From: Aporrectodea caliginosa
Lineage: Eukaryota; Annelida; Clitellata; Crassiclitellata; Lumbricidae
NCBI GenBank assembly: GCA_020284085.1
Contig: JACEVL010000032.1
Coordinates: forward strand, 432,501-496,500
Reading direction: 5' to 3'
DNA length: 64,000 nucleotides
Below the pieces are notes generated by a model that made no database searches, was not told where the DNA came from, and saw only the letters and a program-made list of their open reading frames with translations. The position numbers and the translations under genes were made by a program. Below, in pieces: positions 51,371-62,099 of the stretch (positions are counted from its first letter, which is position 1; each line of letters opens with the position of its first letter).

Positions 51371-52145
51371 ATATTACATACCTTACTATACTCTACCTAT
51401 TGACTGACCATAGTCCCTGCCTCCACCCGATGCTGTTTTGCCATCGCGGCATTTCGCATTGCGCGTCTGCCAGGCGTATTTAGCGCAGAGTTGTCTGTTG
51501 CGTCGCCTGGCATCGCCAGAAAGCGATGGACAGAGCGACGACGACATCTGGTGTCGGAGAGAGAAAAGAATGGACCCTGGCGAGTGATGACAGTTGCGCC
51601 GCAGCGCAGATGGAACAATTTGGCGATTTCATCCGCTGTAACCACCCAGATGACGATGAAAGCCATTACGTCGACTGCGCATCCTGTCTGAACGAACAGC
51701 AGGCAACTCTTCTCGGCAACAGTCGAGAGATGCGATGAACGGAGCTGGCAGGCTGACCACTAGACAACATTCGCATCGAATCTCTTGCGTCAGTAGAGGC
51801 CTTTGCGAGAGTGGGTGACGTAAACCACTTAGCTCTCCTCTGCGCTGCTGAAAGACTCCTCTGTTTCCAGAAGACTGCCTTCTTGACGGTAAGATAACCC
51901 CTATAGTTTTAATTTTATGCAGTGCATTGTCATAGAAGTTTGGCTTCCATGTGACCCTTATAATCATCCTTCAAAACCAAAACACTATAGGTTTACTTAT
52001 GATCCGTCAGACAGTTCTATATCTGTTCTGATCTTGAACCAGTTTACTGACGGTAGAATATCTTACTGAAAGATATAAATATAATTAGTCAAATCGCAGT
52101 CACAATCAGCCCGGGACAAACTTCTGTTTTTTAATCTTCGTTTCT
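51371..52145. other. No recognised gene
   Basis: Overlapping frames of 66-112 codons on both strands (51397-51967) have no recognisable domain. Base composition is mixed; no repeats were noted. Confidence 0.4.
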
Positions 52146-52147
52146 TA

Positions 52148-52608
52148 TTTCAAACTGACACACCGCAGTATGATTACAATTCATGGTATGAACGGATGAT
52201 CACAAGTTATTACAGGAGTAATAATTACGGGGAGGGGGTGTGGCGCATTGGATAACATCTGGCAAAGAGAACGAGAGGTACCGAGTTCGAGCCCCCGTTG
52301 GGCGGATATGCTTTGTGTTTGCACGCTGTCTGTTCTGTTAGTAGTTAAGATTGTGAATTGCATAATTGTACACTGTAACCGGTTGCGGTTTGTCAACCGG
52401 ATTGTTGAATAAACGAAAATATATTATTAGAATTATTTAACTGCTTGGCAGCCATGCGAGGCGCCCATCACGTCCTACTACTCATTTTACCAACGCCATC
52501 TCGCGAAGGATAGGCTGAGCCGACCTTTGGGAGGGTAGCGGGAAGCGATCCCGCGTCCGTGCTGATCTTCTGCTCTTCGTGACAGAGCGTTACCATTCAC
52601 CTAAATCC
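52148..52608 (-). mobile_element. SINE family A, split by a SINE family B insertion
   Basis: The 3' part lies at 52148-52230 (reversed: ACTGCGGTGTGTCAG, ATAACTTGTGATC) and the 5' part at 52433-52608 (GGCTGAGCCGAC, GCGATCCCGCGTCCG, ACGAAGAGCAGAAGATC and AGGTGAATGGTAAC, reversed). The break falls between the blocks AGTTAAAT and ACTCCTGT, which are adjacent in the copy at 19832-20058. The intervening 52231-52432 is a plus-strand SINE B. Confidence 0.75.
52231..52432 (+). mobile_element. SINE family B, inserted into SINE A
   Basis: The head GGTGTGGCGCATTGGATAAC (A box) and GAGTTCGAGCCCCCG (B box), then GCGGATATGCTTTGTG, GCACGCTGTCTGTTCTGTTA and TTGCATAATTGTACACTG, then a tail GGTTTGTCAACCGGATTGTT and AATAAACGAAAATATA. 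Its tail differs slightly from the 26.5-kb copy. Confidence 0.78.
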
Positions 52609-52681
52609 CTCTGGCACTCCCCTACGCATCTTCGTACTGTTGTCATTTCCTGCTGACCTCTTACAAATAAAGACACCTTTT

Positions 52682-52967
52682 CAGGGCCGCATTAAGGTTA
52701 GGGCGGGCCCGGGTGCTGTGATATTGTGATTACCTTCCAAAGGCCCCTCTGACAACCACAGGCCCATATTTTTTTAACATGCTTACTAGTGAGTATTAAC
52801 CGCGTAAAGACAGTTAATGACCATACGCATTACACAATTAACGTTACATTACTATCTGTACACGCAATGATTAGTGTCAGGTAAATAACTATAAGTAATT
52901 AAATTAAATGTGACTTCGTATTTATTTATATAAAACAACTATAAGTAATTAAATTAATGCGGTCCTG
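52682..52967. mobile_element. Short inverted-repeat element, CAGGGCCGCATTAA ends
   Basis: CAGGGCCGCATTAA (52682-52695) and TTAATGCGGTCCTG (52954-52967) are inverted with one mismatch. The flanking octamers CACCTTTT and GATCTTTC agree at five positions. CAGGGCCG-type ends fit hAT elements. The interior has a doubled AACTATAAGTAATTAAATTA. Non-coding, 286 bp. Confidence 0.68.
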
Positions 52968-53094
52968 GATCTTTCCGACTCGCACTATAGGACTGGTAGC
53001 TCAAGAAAATTTCCCGCTGGGTATTTATATTCGTTTAATCAGACGTTAATGTAATACTCTTTTAGAAATGCTTCTAGATTCCTCTTTCATCTTC

Positions 53095-53280
53095 GTCTTG
53101 CTTCATCTCTAACACCGACCTGTTCGTGACCTGGGCGTGACCTTGGACCAGGAACTGGCCTTTTCAGAGGATGTGAAGAACGAATGTTCGATCGTGGTTT
53201 CATTGTGTTAGGTCGGGAGCGCCTCTGACGAGTCTTTCTGAAGTGGTGCTATATAAATTTACAACTGCAGCTACAACTTG
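53095..53280 (+). pseudogene. LINE fragment with internal deletion and tail
   Basis: VRDLGVTLDQELAFSEDVKN (post-catalytic RT segment) is followed almost directly by the LINE 3' tail GGTCGGGAGCGCCTCTGACGAG ... GTGGTGCTATATAAAT. The intervening ~250 codons are missing, so this is an internally deleted copy. Confidence 0.7.
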
Positions 53281-53479
53281 GAGTTTGATTAGGAGACGAG
53301 ACTGACCCAGACTGAACTTTTGCTTCGCCTTCATCTTCCTCTGAGCACCTCCGCAAGAAGCGATTCTCCCGATTTTCTGTAAGAAGAACAGTCCCTTCAG
53401 CTAACCCTGGGGCAGTCATGGGCATGACGTGTTAGCGACTTCATTTTCTTACCCTTGGCATATGAGGGCAGGTGACTAG

Positions 53480-53665
53480 TCCTCTCCCTCGCCGTCTCAT
53501 CTTCCCACTGACACTGTACGGTCAGTGCACTCAATATAACTGAGTTGGCTATGGGTACAGATGGAGCAGAGATCTCGAACCAATCGTCTGCTCAGGTGGG
53601 GATTTGAACCCCGACCTGTAGACTAACAGTCTAGCACGCTATAACCACTACACTATCGAGCGCTG
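53480..53665 (-). mobile_element. tRNA(Asn)-like SINE
   Basis: The minus-strand head is the tRNA-like sequence below; downstream on that strand come GACGATTGGTTCGAGATCTC and ACCCATAGCCAACTCAGTTA and a degenerate end. Probably a SINE because the acceptor stem is imperfect and sequence continues without a CCA-like or T-run end. Confidence 0.55.
53589..53662 (-). tRNA. tRNA-Asn-like sequence (anticodon GTT), probably SINE head or pseudogene
   Basis: A box TAGTGTAGTGGTTATAGCG and a perfect B box GGTTCAAATCC (complement at 53600-53610). The anticodon loop CTGTTAG has U33 and anticodon GTT on a four-pair stem (TAGA/TCTA). The T stem GGGG/CCCC is intact. The acceptor pairs only at GCTC/GAGC plus a wobble, so function as a tRNA is unlikely. 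Confidence 0.35.
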
Positions 53666-53887
53666 TAAATTATAGTAAAATGCGGAATTTGCGCAACTAA
53701 CGAGGCGTAATTTTGGTTCATCGTATAATTAGTAAAGTATGTGCAACAAAGCATTCATAACGACCTTTGCAAAACAAATTAGACATCCGCGAATCGCTTT
53801 GGTCGACGGCTTCTATAGTGATCGATTTTGAGTCTTTTATTCAGATTTATTCTTTCCGGCTCTAACGATGTTGTCCGCTTGACCGTC

Positions 53888-54360
53888 AGTTTAGCCATAG
53901 ACATCAGTTTAGCCATAGACATCAGTTTAGCCATAGACATCAGTTTAGCCATAGACATCAGTTTAGCCATAGACATCAGTTTAGCCATAGACATCAGTTT
54001 AGCCATAGACATCAGTTTAGCCATAGACATCAGTTTAGCCATAGACATCAGTTTAGCCATAGACATCAGTTTAGCAATAGACATCAGTTTAGCCATAGAC
54101 ATCAGTTTAGCCATAGACATCAGTTTAGCCATAGACATCAGTTTAGCCATAGACATCAGTTTAGCCATATACATCAGTTTAGCCATAGACATCAGTTTAG
54201 CCATAGACATCAGTTTAGCAATAGACATCAGTTTTAGCCATAGACATCAGTTTAGCCATAGACAGAGACATCAGTTTAGCCATAGACATCAGTTTAGCCA
54301 TATACATCAGTTTAGCCATAGACATCAGTTTAGCCATATACATTAGTTTAGCCATATAGA
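53888..54360. repeat. 18-bp minisatellite (AGCCATAGACATCAGTTT)
   Basis: About 25 copies with few variants (AGCAATAG, ATATACATC). As 18 is a multiple of three, both strands carry long repeating frames (SLAIDI on plus, MSMAKL on minus). I see no promoter, signal or non-repeat domain attached. Confidence 0.93.
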
Positions 54361-54477
54361 CATCCGCATGATTTAGCATCATATGCAGGGACAGGCTGAT
54401 AATAGTCTAGACGGGTCTGGCCATTCATTGTCTGGGTTATCATTTCAGATGTGCTACAGAATCATCATGCTGTACAT

Positions 54478-55690
54478 CAGGCATGGGCAACTTCTTTTAA
54501 CAGAGGGCCGCCCTAAGGTTTTAAGGGCAGCTCAGGGGCCGTATGCCAATCGCTAGCTAATTTTTGCAGATTAATTTGTCCTAGAAAATCCACGCTATTA
54601 ATTTTATTCAAACTAAATATTACAGAATAACCGTTAAACCAAATGAAGATATTTTTATGACGAAAATCTAATTATTCTAATAGGCCTACACAAGTCTTAC
54701 ACTAAAAATAAAAAAACAAAATGCTTTATTCGGTTTTAAAAATACATAAAGCTGTTTGTCTGTACAAAGTATCTATTTGCTTGGTGTGCTATATTTAATG
54801 TGAGATCTGGCACTTCTCACTACACAAATCCACAATGTTTGCTTTAATGTTCGAAGTGGCTATTCGAAGTTTATTGGAGAGGTTGTCATCTGTTAATGTG
54901 CTTCTGTTTTTACACTTTGTTAGTTTCATCTTTGAGAAGAACTGTTCACAAATAAATTATAGGTGCACCATGCATGGAAACAGAGCAACCAGTTTCAGGC
55001 TATGAAAATTTAAGTGAAGGGTTAGAATCCTGAGAAATGTACAGCATTGTAGACTGAATCAGAGGTACTTCACAAAATTTCCTTTCCAACTCCTCACAGT
55101 TGCATTGGAGTTCAATCAATTCCATTTGCAGAGAGTTTGGTGCTGAATTGCAATCAATGGAAAAGGGAGATCCAAACCATTTGAAGTCTAGTTCATCATT
55201 CTTGAGCAGTAAATCACCAAACCGGGACTGGAACTCTACTTTCAATAGTTATTTGTTCTGTGCACTTCTTGATTATTTGCAGAATCAGTAAACATGGAAA
55301 ATGCACAGTATTGCCTATTGATATTTGATTTCTCCAGAGTAGCAACTTCGTTTGAAAAGTTCTAATAGATGGTTTCTAAAGTAGCGAAGCTACCCACTTG
55401 TGGTCTTGTTTCATGCAGAGAGTAGATTACATTGATGACTGAGTAATAACCTAGTTGACTATAATAGAGTAGAGGCCGGATTTTTAATAAATAAGAAACA
55501 GATGTTTTAATTTTGGTCTATGTACAGAAATTCACTTGTGTAGGGCCGCGTTAAAGGTTCCCAAACTAGAGCCGGATAAAAGGTCCCCAAAGCGCCAGGT
55601 ACAGTGCTAATATAAAAGACATGCCAAGGGCCGGTTCAAAGGTACCTGGGGGCCGGATCCGGCCCGCGGGCCGCCAGTTGCCCACCCCTG
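54478..55690 (-). mobile_element. hAT transposon relic with perfect 8-bp target duplication
   Basis: The left end CAGGCATGGGCAACTT and the right end AGTTGCCCACCCCTG (reversed CAGGGGTGGGCAACT) are inverted, followed inward by GGGCCG/CGGGCC-rich blocks. The octamer CTGTACAT flanks both sides (54470-54477 and 55691-55698). At 1213 bp it is shorter than an autonomous hAT and keeps only part of the transposase. A fragment of the same family lies at 36465. Confidence 0.9.
54780..55245 (-). pseudogene. hAT transposase C-terminus (ZBED5/GTF2IRD2-like group)
   Basis: The ORF at 55000-55245 has EFQSRFGDLL, SPFSIDCNSAP and LQMELIELQCNCEELERKF. Then, in another frame further along (about 54785-54960), comes FICEQFFSKMKLTKCKNRST, LTDDNLSNKLRIATSNIKAN. 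The last part is the hAT C-terminal dimerisation segment (CEQ-F-S-MK..K...R..LTD..L...LRIATS). The frame change and the missing N-terminal BED finger and catalytic DDE parts make it inactive. Confidence 0.8.
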
Positions 55691-55889
55691 CTGTACATTG
55701 TTTAAAGTAATGTAGACCCTGTTAAACTTATTTCTTACACACAAACAATTGACACGAGAACAAACACAAATTTAAATGACACACTCAGGACTATACTTTA
55801 GAACGATTATATAGCATAATGATAGGCATTATAATATACATGGATAAGCCTACAGTGTGTATGCATGGATATTATATTTGTCTTTATAT

Positions 55890-56194
55890 ATGCATTTGAG
55901 CAACTTCTTCTTCTGGTTCTCTGCCTCTTAGGCAGGTTCAAATGTCGGACGTGGCCACTCCTCTCGTTGTTGGGCATCTTCTTTCAGCTTCCTGTAACCG
56001 TTTGTCATCATCCAATCCAGCATCATCTGTCTTGGTCTTCCTCTTGTCCTCCTCCATTTTTCTTTCAATGACAGTTCTTACTTAGTGAGTCTCCTCTCAG
56101 CGTGTGTCCGATCCATTTCCTTGTGTCTCTCTCTAATTGTGCGTATCAGGGCTCTTTCTTCTCCAATTCTTCCCATCACTTCTTCATTTGTTAC
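55890..56194 (-). pseudogene. RTE-like LINE ORF2 C-terminus (3' half of a split copy)
   Basis: Minus strand: TNEEVMGRIGEERALIRTIR, ERHKEMDRTHAERRL, then REEWPRPTFEPA and a stop, with the foot CTGCCTAAGAGGCAGAGAAC. NEE...R.GE.R.L..TI..R...W.GH and the terminal REEW are typical of RTE-like endonuclease-RT proteins. It continues the segment at 57556-57940 across an inserted hAT-like element. Contains a stop and frame changes. Confidence 0.78.
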
Positions 56195-57555
56195 TAGGGA
56201 ATGCAAACCCGGGTTTATGGTACCCGGGTTACCGGGTTACCCGACTTTTTTCCAAACCCGAAACCCTGGTTTGAACGCGACTGAAACTCGGGTTCGACGG
56301 GTTTCAAAAATCGTCACTTTCACCGTCGTTCACGCTGTGAAACTCACAAATGCCGATTAATGGAAATATAACGATAACATTGGTTGATAACGGGTTACGT
56401 AATACTGCTTCTAACTACTTATTTATCGGCTCATTGCATATCTTTATTGGTGACTTCATATGAGTGTGGCTTCACATTCACACACCAGTGACTAATGCTG
56501 AGTTTATTGACTTATCCGCGTCGTAGCATCGAATTCGTAAATAATAGCGGTAAACAGTTTTTATTTAAATTTAGTGACTTAAGACACAAATCCAAACAAT
56601 ATCTAAATCAGCAAATGTTAAGAGTGGTGTTTGGGAACATTTCGTTCGCGATTCTGTGGGCCAGACGTCTTAATGTCAGTTATGTAAATCGCAGCTGAAA
56701 ATTCCGGCGGTGCAACAAGAAGCATGCATAGGCTATAATTCATCTCCAGTCAACGCATAAGATAAACCTGCTCGAACACAATGACGTTGGTGACCCTTGT
56801 CGTTCTGACGAAGCCAAAGGTGGTAGGCCTTCTATCATATCTGGCTTGTCCAAGCACAATCGCAGGCAGCGATGGCTCTCATGCAGCATCTACTTCAGTA
56901 TACAAGTTATGGTTCTGCCAAATTGGGTTGCAGAGTAATGATGACTAATTATCTTCTGAAAAAATGGGCTGGCACTGGCAGGACTTGAAGCTGCGATGTA
57001 GATTATTTTAAGGTGTCATTTGACAATTCTTCTTATAGGCCTATGCAATGTTTCTTTCAGACAGAACGCTCTGGAACGGCGTTCCGTGAACTTTTTCAAG
57101 CTGTTAAAAAATAATTTAATTCACTTAAATTTTTAATAAAAAATTATTTACTTACTTTAATTTAATTCCAGCGTTTTCAGTGTTTATTGATATTAAGGAT
57201 TTTATAAAATAAGAGGCTCAGGCTTCGGAACCCTTGCAATGTCTTCCATAATTGTTCTGAATTGTTCAGTTCCAGAACCTTTTTTCTAGAAAAAACACTG
57301 CTTATATGAAACCACTTCTATCACGATTTTCCCAAAGTTTTCTTTTTATGCAAATTCTTGACTCTTGGAGAACTTTGGATTTGTACCTGCATACGACGAC
57401 GTTGTTCGTATCGCAAGAAATAGTGTAGTAATAATATTTTTCATGTAAAATTTGTAAACCCGTCCAAACCCGGGTTACCCGGGTAACCCGGGTTTTTACG
57501 GCCGTCAAACCCGAAACCCGGGTTTTGAAAAAAGGCCTCGGGTTTGCATTCCCTA
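56195..57555. mobile_element. hAT-like element inserted in the RTE-like LINE, 8-bp duplication
   Basis: The left end TAGGGAATGCAAACCCGGG (from 56195) and right end CGGGTTTGCATTCCCTA (to 57555) match over 17 bp. TTTGTTAC flanks both sides (56187-56194 and 57556-57563). CCCGGGTTACCCGGGTAACC-type palindromes lie just inside both ends. The 1361-bp interior has a 67-codon ORF (56495-56698) with no transposase motif, so it is non-autonomous. TAGGG/CAGGG ends with an 8-bp duplication fit hAT. Confidence 0.88.
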
Positions 57556-57940
57556 TTTGTTACACATTATTAAATGTCCAGCTGATTTTTTCCATTCTTT
57601 TCCATGTCCACATTTCGAAGCTTCCAGTTTATATAGGCCCCTATCCGCTTTTCTCATTGTCCATGTCTCTGATCCATACAGCACCACAATCCATACCAGT
57701 GTCTTTCTCATTCTTATCTTCAGACTCCTGTTTAGTTTTCCTCTCAGTGTTTGAGAATGCCTCCTTTCCTATTGCTACTCTTCTTTTAATTTCTCTGTAG
57801 CATTTGGCATCTGTCGTGATCTTACTCCCTAGGTAGCAGAATTCTTCGACCTGTTCTATATGTTTTCCTCCAATGTGTATTCTGACTACAGTTTCCTTTC
57901 CTTTACTTATCTTCAGTACCATTTGTATTGTTCAACTATA
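57556..57940 (-). pseudogene. RTE-like LINE reverse transcriptase (5' half of the split copy)
   Basis: Minus strand: MVLKISKGKETVVRIHIGGK, HIEQVEEFCYLGSKITTDAK, YREIKRRVAIGKEAF, then (frameshifted) TLVWIVVLYGSETWTMRK and KLEASKCGHGKEWKKSAGHL. EQV..F.YLGS.IT.D..C..EI..R and W...LYG.ETWT are conserved after the palm in RTE-like RTs. 5'-truncated near 57940, with at least one frameshift. Confidence 0.8.
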
Positions 57941-58915
57941 GAACCTAATTGTATATAGAATGCACAAAGCCGTGTCTACCTTGATTTATACAGCGCAGTT
58001 CAGATCCTTGCTCATGTTATTTAGTTTATTGACAGGAGAAACTAGACGTGCTGTGCCATTGGCAATCTCTTTACGCTTCGCTGGATCTGAGTTCGTTGAA
58101 TCGCGACAAAGAGACAAGAGATGTGCCTTCTTAAGCTGCTTGCATAGGGAATAACTGCACGTAGGTATATAAAGCACACGTCTAGCCATCTCCTTTGTTC
58201 GCATTTATCTGTGTTTCTTGTCAGTTTATCTGCATAGATTTAAGTCCTCTAGCTACGATAACACACTCAGCACACACATAATATAAATACAATCGTTTAA
58301 TTGCTAGTATTGACAAAAAGACCAGCATCATAAGCATACTTATATACTGTACTTATATATACTTATACAATCATTTAATTGCTAGTAATGATGAAAAGAC
58401 CGGTATCATAAGGCATACCAATAATAATTTAGGCTATGGAGAATTGGAGATAAATGGAAACTATGGTTGTTTGTATGTATCAGATAGCGATTTGACCATA
58501 AAGCAGAGAGCAGTCTTGAAGCTACTGATCCTTCAGGTGTCAGTCATTGCATTTCTTTGAAATGTATATTATTTGATCGATCATGAGAAGGCTTCTCCTT
58601 TCATACTGATAATATAGCTTTGAGATTCTCATCTTATTCTCCAGCCCTGCAGTCCCACAACTCAAACGAGGAATAATTTTCTTTCGAATTGTTCTAGAAG
58701 GCAGACAAATCATGTTTTGCTCTTGCAGAAGTGCACTCTGCACAGGCAGCTGGACTAGGGCAATATAGGCTACCATATACAACATAATTATAGCAAGCAT
58801 AGACGATTACATATATATATGTAGAATGTATGCATATGCATATATATCCCATACCACCTCATTATAAACATGCGAATATATGACTATATGATAGTTCTTT
58901 TCTTCTTTGGGAGTT
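57941..58915. other. No recognised gene; short direct repeat
   Basis: CAATCGTTTAATTGCTAGTA with a following ~30 bp (58289-58338) recurs diverged at 58368-58418. Small frames on both strands lack domains. TATATG runs lie at about 58810-58850. Confidence 0.45.
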
Positions 58916-58919
58916 ACAG

Positions 58920-59570
58920 CTCATCAGTATGCAGACGATGCCTAGGTCCACGTCCATGGCTCAGCAGATATGTCCTTAGTAGAGAAAATGATTCGTTTAT
59001 CGGTGGAGGCGCTCTGTGCTTGGATGTCTGCCAATAGCCTCCGGTCGAACCCTCGGCAAAACCCAGTTAATCTGGCTTCGTATCGGTTGGCAGATCTGTG
59101 AAATCGATCTGCCTAATTTGCAACAGCGTTTCTCTAGAACTTCTTTTTTGCGTGATTTGTGTGTGATCTTGAACGAGGAATTGCCATTTTCAGATCATGT
59201 GTGAAAGCATATCAAACGTGCTTTCACGACCCGCTACAGATTCACACGATACGCCGTTCGCTCACATCTTAAGCAGCCACGACCTCATTGCATGCACTCA
59301 CATGCACAAGGGTTGATTATGGCAATGCTATCATGTATACATGTAGGGCTAACTCTTTCCTGCATTAACCAACTGCAGTCTACTTTAAAGGCTGCGGATC
59401 GTCTGATTGGAGGTACACCTAAGTTTGGGCATAATTATATCCAGGTTCATGCTGGAGGAATTGCGCTGGTTGCCGATGCACAATTGCATATTGATTTTAC
59501 GATCCTGATTCTCTTGTCTTATCTTCAACCGTTCTCGATTGGCCGAACCACGAATAGATTTGTTCCATCC
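58920..59570 (+). pseudogene. CR1/L2-like LINE reverse transcriptase fragment
   Basis: The catalytic YADD survives (AHQYADDA), then LSVEALCAWMSANSLRSNPR, (frameshift) IDLPNLQQRF, DLCVILNEELPFSDHV, and INQLQSTLKAADRLIGGTPK with a degenerate ALVADAQLHIDF where LHWLPV..RI.F is expected. Same group as the LINE at 11.7 kb. Stops and several frameshifts; no tail. Confidence 0.75.
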
Positions 59571-59589
59571 GCTTCTGTTTCTCGTCTCT

Positions 59590-60440
59590 TTCAATAACCG
59601 GGCAGATGATCATCCAGTCCACAACCTTATGTTAGCAATCCATGTTATTTTACGTTTTTCTTGAGCTCTTGATCCAGGAACTGTGCCTTGGATAATCTCC
59701 TTCTCTAGACAACGTTCACTCGTCCACAGCATACGACCGTAATATAAAAGCTTCCTCTGCTTCAGATGACTCCTTTCTACTCTAACTGTCTCTGACACTG
59801 CTCGTTTGTCTTCCTTGTAATCCTTGATACCGCCGTAAGGATCCGCCACTGTCATTCATTTAAAATGCATTTATTCTAGCTTTCTCATTCTTCTTATAAC
59901 GTTGCCTTTTTCAGTGCTGCTCCGAAACATTTTTCCTTCGCTAATCTTGAACGGATATCTTTACTACATTCACTGTCCACGATTATAAGTGAGCTAAGAT
60001 ATGGGAATGTGTCAATCTGCTCCAACCGGTTACTTTGTATCCTGATGTCATATATGATACAATTTATTGCCATACAAGGACCTTATTGCACCAGATGCCG
60101 TAATATGATAAACTGCTTCTAACTTTCGACTCAATCCAGATTAATTTTCTTCATTTGTTTACGGTATATGCTTGACGGAGTTCTACGCGTTTTCTACATG
60201 ATGGTTTGTTATTACTCTAATCAATAGTCTTAGTTTTTTGTCCACATTAATCATTAGTCCCTGTTTTCTGCCTGCTCTGTCCAAACGATTCATCATCTTC
60301 TGCAGATCGGCAACTGAGCTGTCAACAGCACAACGTCATTGGCATAGCGCAGATTTGTAATTCTTCTTCGTCCAATTTGAATTTCACCGTCATAGCCATC
60401 CAGAACCTCACTCATTACAATCTCCGTCCAGATGTGGCGA
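59590..60440 (-). pseudogene. Second RTE-like LINE relic
   Basis: Minus strand, 5' to 3': IGRRRITNLRYANDVVLL (the RT catalytic box, with Asn in place of the first Asp of YADD), a degenerate stretch, RLEQIDTFPYLSSLIIVDSE, CSKDIRSRLAKEKCFGAALK, then LKQRKLLYYGRMLWTSERCL and EKEIIQGTVPGSRAQ with a final IRLWTG. The order matches RTE-like ORF2 C-terminal halves but the sequence differs from the 56-58 kb copy. Several stops. Confidence 0.7.
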
Positions 60441-61690
60441 AAATCGGTATATTAGGGAGTTTTTTTGTCCCGGTGTCATCGATTTCTGGCCGTATAAGAC
60501 TTATTTCCTCGCTTTGCTGGTTAGTTCCCAGCCAGAATAGCCACAGAGCAGCTCAGAAGCTTCGCTGAAGTTGGTAAAACTTTCTGGAATAATATTATGT
60601 TGCCTAGCATCTTTACCTCCGTTGTGCAAGCGCTTGCAAACCATTTCTTTTACACTGGTTTCCATCGTTAGATCGGGAGCGCCTCTGGTGAGTCTCTCCA
60701 GATCTTGAAGAGGCGCTCTGTAAGTTTGTGATAATAAATACAAGATTGCAATGCAATGACTAAATTTATTTATTGTAAGCAACTTTAGTTGTCCATTCAC
60801 AAAACTAGTTGTCCTGTTCTCTGCTACCATGAGCAAATCTGTCTCGAACACTTTCCAAAATGATGTGTATTCCTTTTCAATGGCTCTAGAATTCGAACTT
60901 TTAATCCATGACTTGACACGAGCCTTTATATTAACCAACAGTGACAAGCAATGAATAAAACTCTCGACCAGATAAAAATGTCGTAATGATAGAACAAACT
61001 TTGAATTCTACTGTAACAATTACGGTGAAGTCAGCTTTAACAGTGAGGTTGTCAGTAGGCTAATCTTAGGTAGCCTACCTCGGCTTTAGGAACTATTGGG
61101 GTATCGAAGAAATATGTGGGTTTATTGGACAAACAGAAAAAACTGCGACATCTTTCAGAAACCGCGTTCTATAGTTTACCTGCTTTCTATGCTTCTTTTA
61201 GAGCCTGGGTCATTCCTCTTTTGTCTGGCAACATTTGTATCTTATCACTGCTGTATAAAGTCATTTGGCTGGATATGAAGTAGGCAGTTTCGAATAGTTA
61301 TGAGAAATAAATGCCTCCCATTTTCACATATTTGAAGATTGCAAATTCGGTAGAAAAGAAATGTTATATTTCTCTATTCTTTCCAATACATAGGCAATCT
61401 CGAAGTTCACGGCTACAGTGAAAACGGTCATTTATGAGCCATTTCGCTTTGGCACACAGTATTAAGCACCTGTGATATAGAGCAATGAAGATAATCCAGT
61501 AAAAGAAAATACTGAATATTATCCATCTGAAACTGCTGATAATAAAATTCGTAAAATCGCGAATAGGGGGCCTATCTGCTGAATAATTAAATTAACTGAG
61601 GTAATCGAAATTTTGACAGAGACAATTCCATTTATAAGCTGGCATACTGCAGGCCACAAATATTTCAAGCTGAAAGTAAGTGTAATGGTA
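60441..61690. other. No gene; one LINE tail scrap
   Basis: ATCGGGAGCGCCTCTGGTGAG ... TCTTGAAGAGGCGCTCTGTAAG at 60670-60728 is a plus-strand LINE 3' tail. A 148-codon minus frame (60501-60947) overlaps it and has no domain that I recognise. 60950-61690 shows nothing. Confidence 0.45.
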
Positions 61691-61694
61691 GACC

Positions 61695-61796
61695 GACAAA
61701 ATTCCCTCCGGACATAATTCCCCAGACAACACCCCGGACATAATCCCTCGGACATAATACCCAGACAAAATCCCCCATGCTAGGACATAATCCCTC
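61695..61796. repeat. GGACATAATCCCC cluster
   Basis: Six near copies of the motif (GGACATAATTCCCC, GGACATAATCCCTC, GGACATAATACCC, GACAAAATCCCCC, GGACATAATCCCTC...) in about 100 bp. The inverse motif occurs twice at 63229-63256, so the two could bound an element of about 1.56 kb containing the LINE fragment. Confidence 0.6.
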
Positions 61797-61924
61797 TACG
61801 CCGAGTCTACGGCCTAAAGAACAATCACTTAATGAATATCGAAGCATAATCATAGGCTAAATTTGTAGTTTCCGTATGTTGAATATACAGTATTCCCAAG
61901 TGAACAGAATACGCCTAGTCGTCC

Positions 61925-62000
61925 AAAATTTGTCTAGAAGCGAGTGCTGCGCCCAAGTCCGCGCAGCGTGTCCTCGATGGATTTTCTTCCATCTCTCTTG
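61925..62000 (-). repeat. Dispersed repeat shared with 13947-13998
   Basis: On the minus strand GAGATGGAAGAAAATCCATC and GAGGACACGCTGCGCGGACT correspond to GAGATGGAACAAAATCCATC and GAGGATACGTTGCGCGGACT at 13.95 kb. The coding or element identity is unknown. Confidence 0.55.
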
Positions 62001-62099
62001 TAGCTGCTTGATGACCCCGGATTGACCCGCTTAAGCCTTGTCTTTTCAACTGCTTTAAAGCAGATTAATATGAGTTAATGAGCGAAAGTTTGAGGGGAA

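Noticed and set aside
53779..54346. SLAIDI and MSMAKL repeat proteins on opposite strands
   Set aside because: The 18-bp minisatellite unit is a multiple of three, so both strands stay open; no non-repeat domain supports expression.
60501..60947. 148-codon minus-strand ORF as a host gene
   Set aside because: It runs through a LINE 3' tail on the other strand and shows no domain; likely chance.
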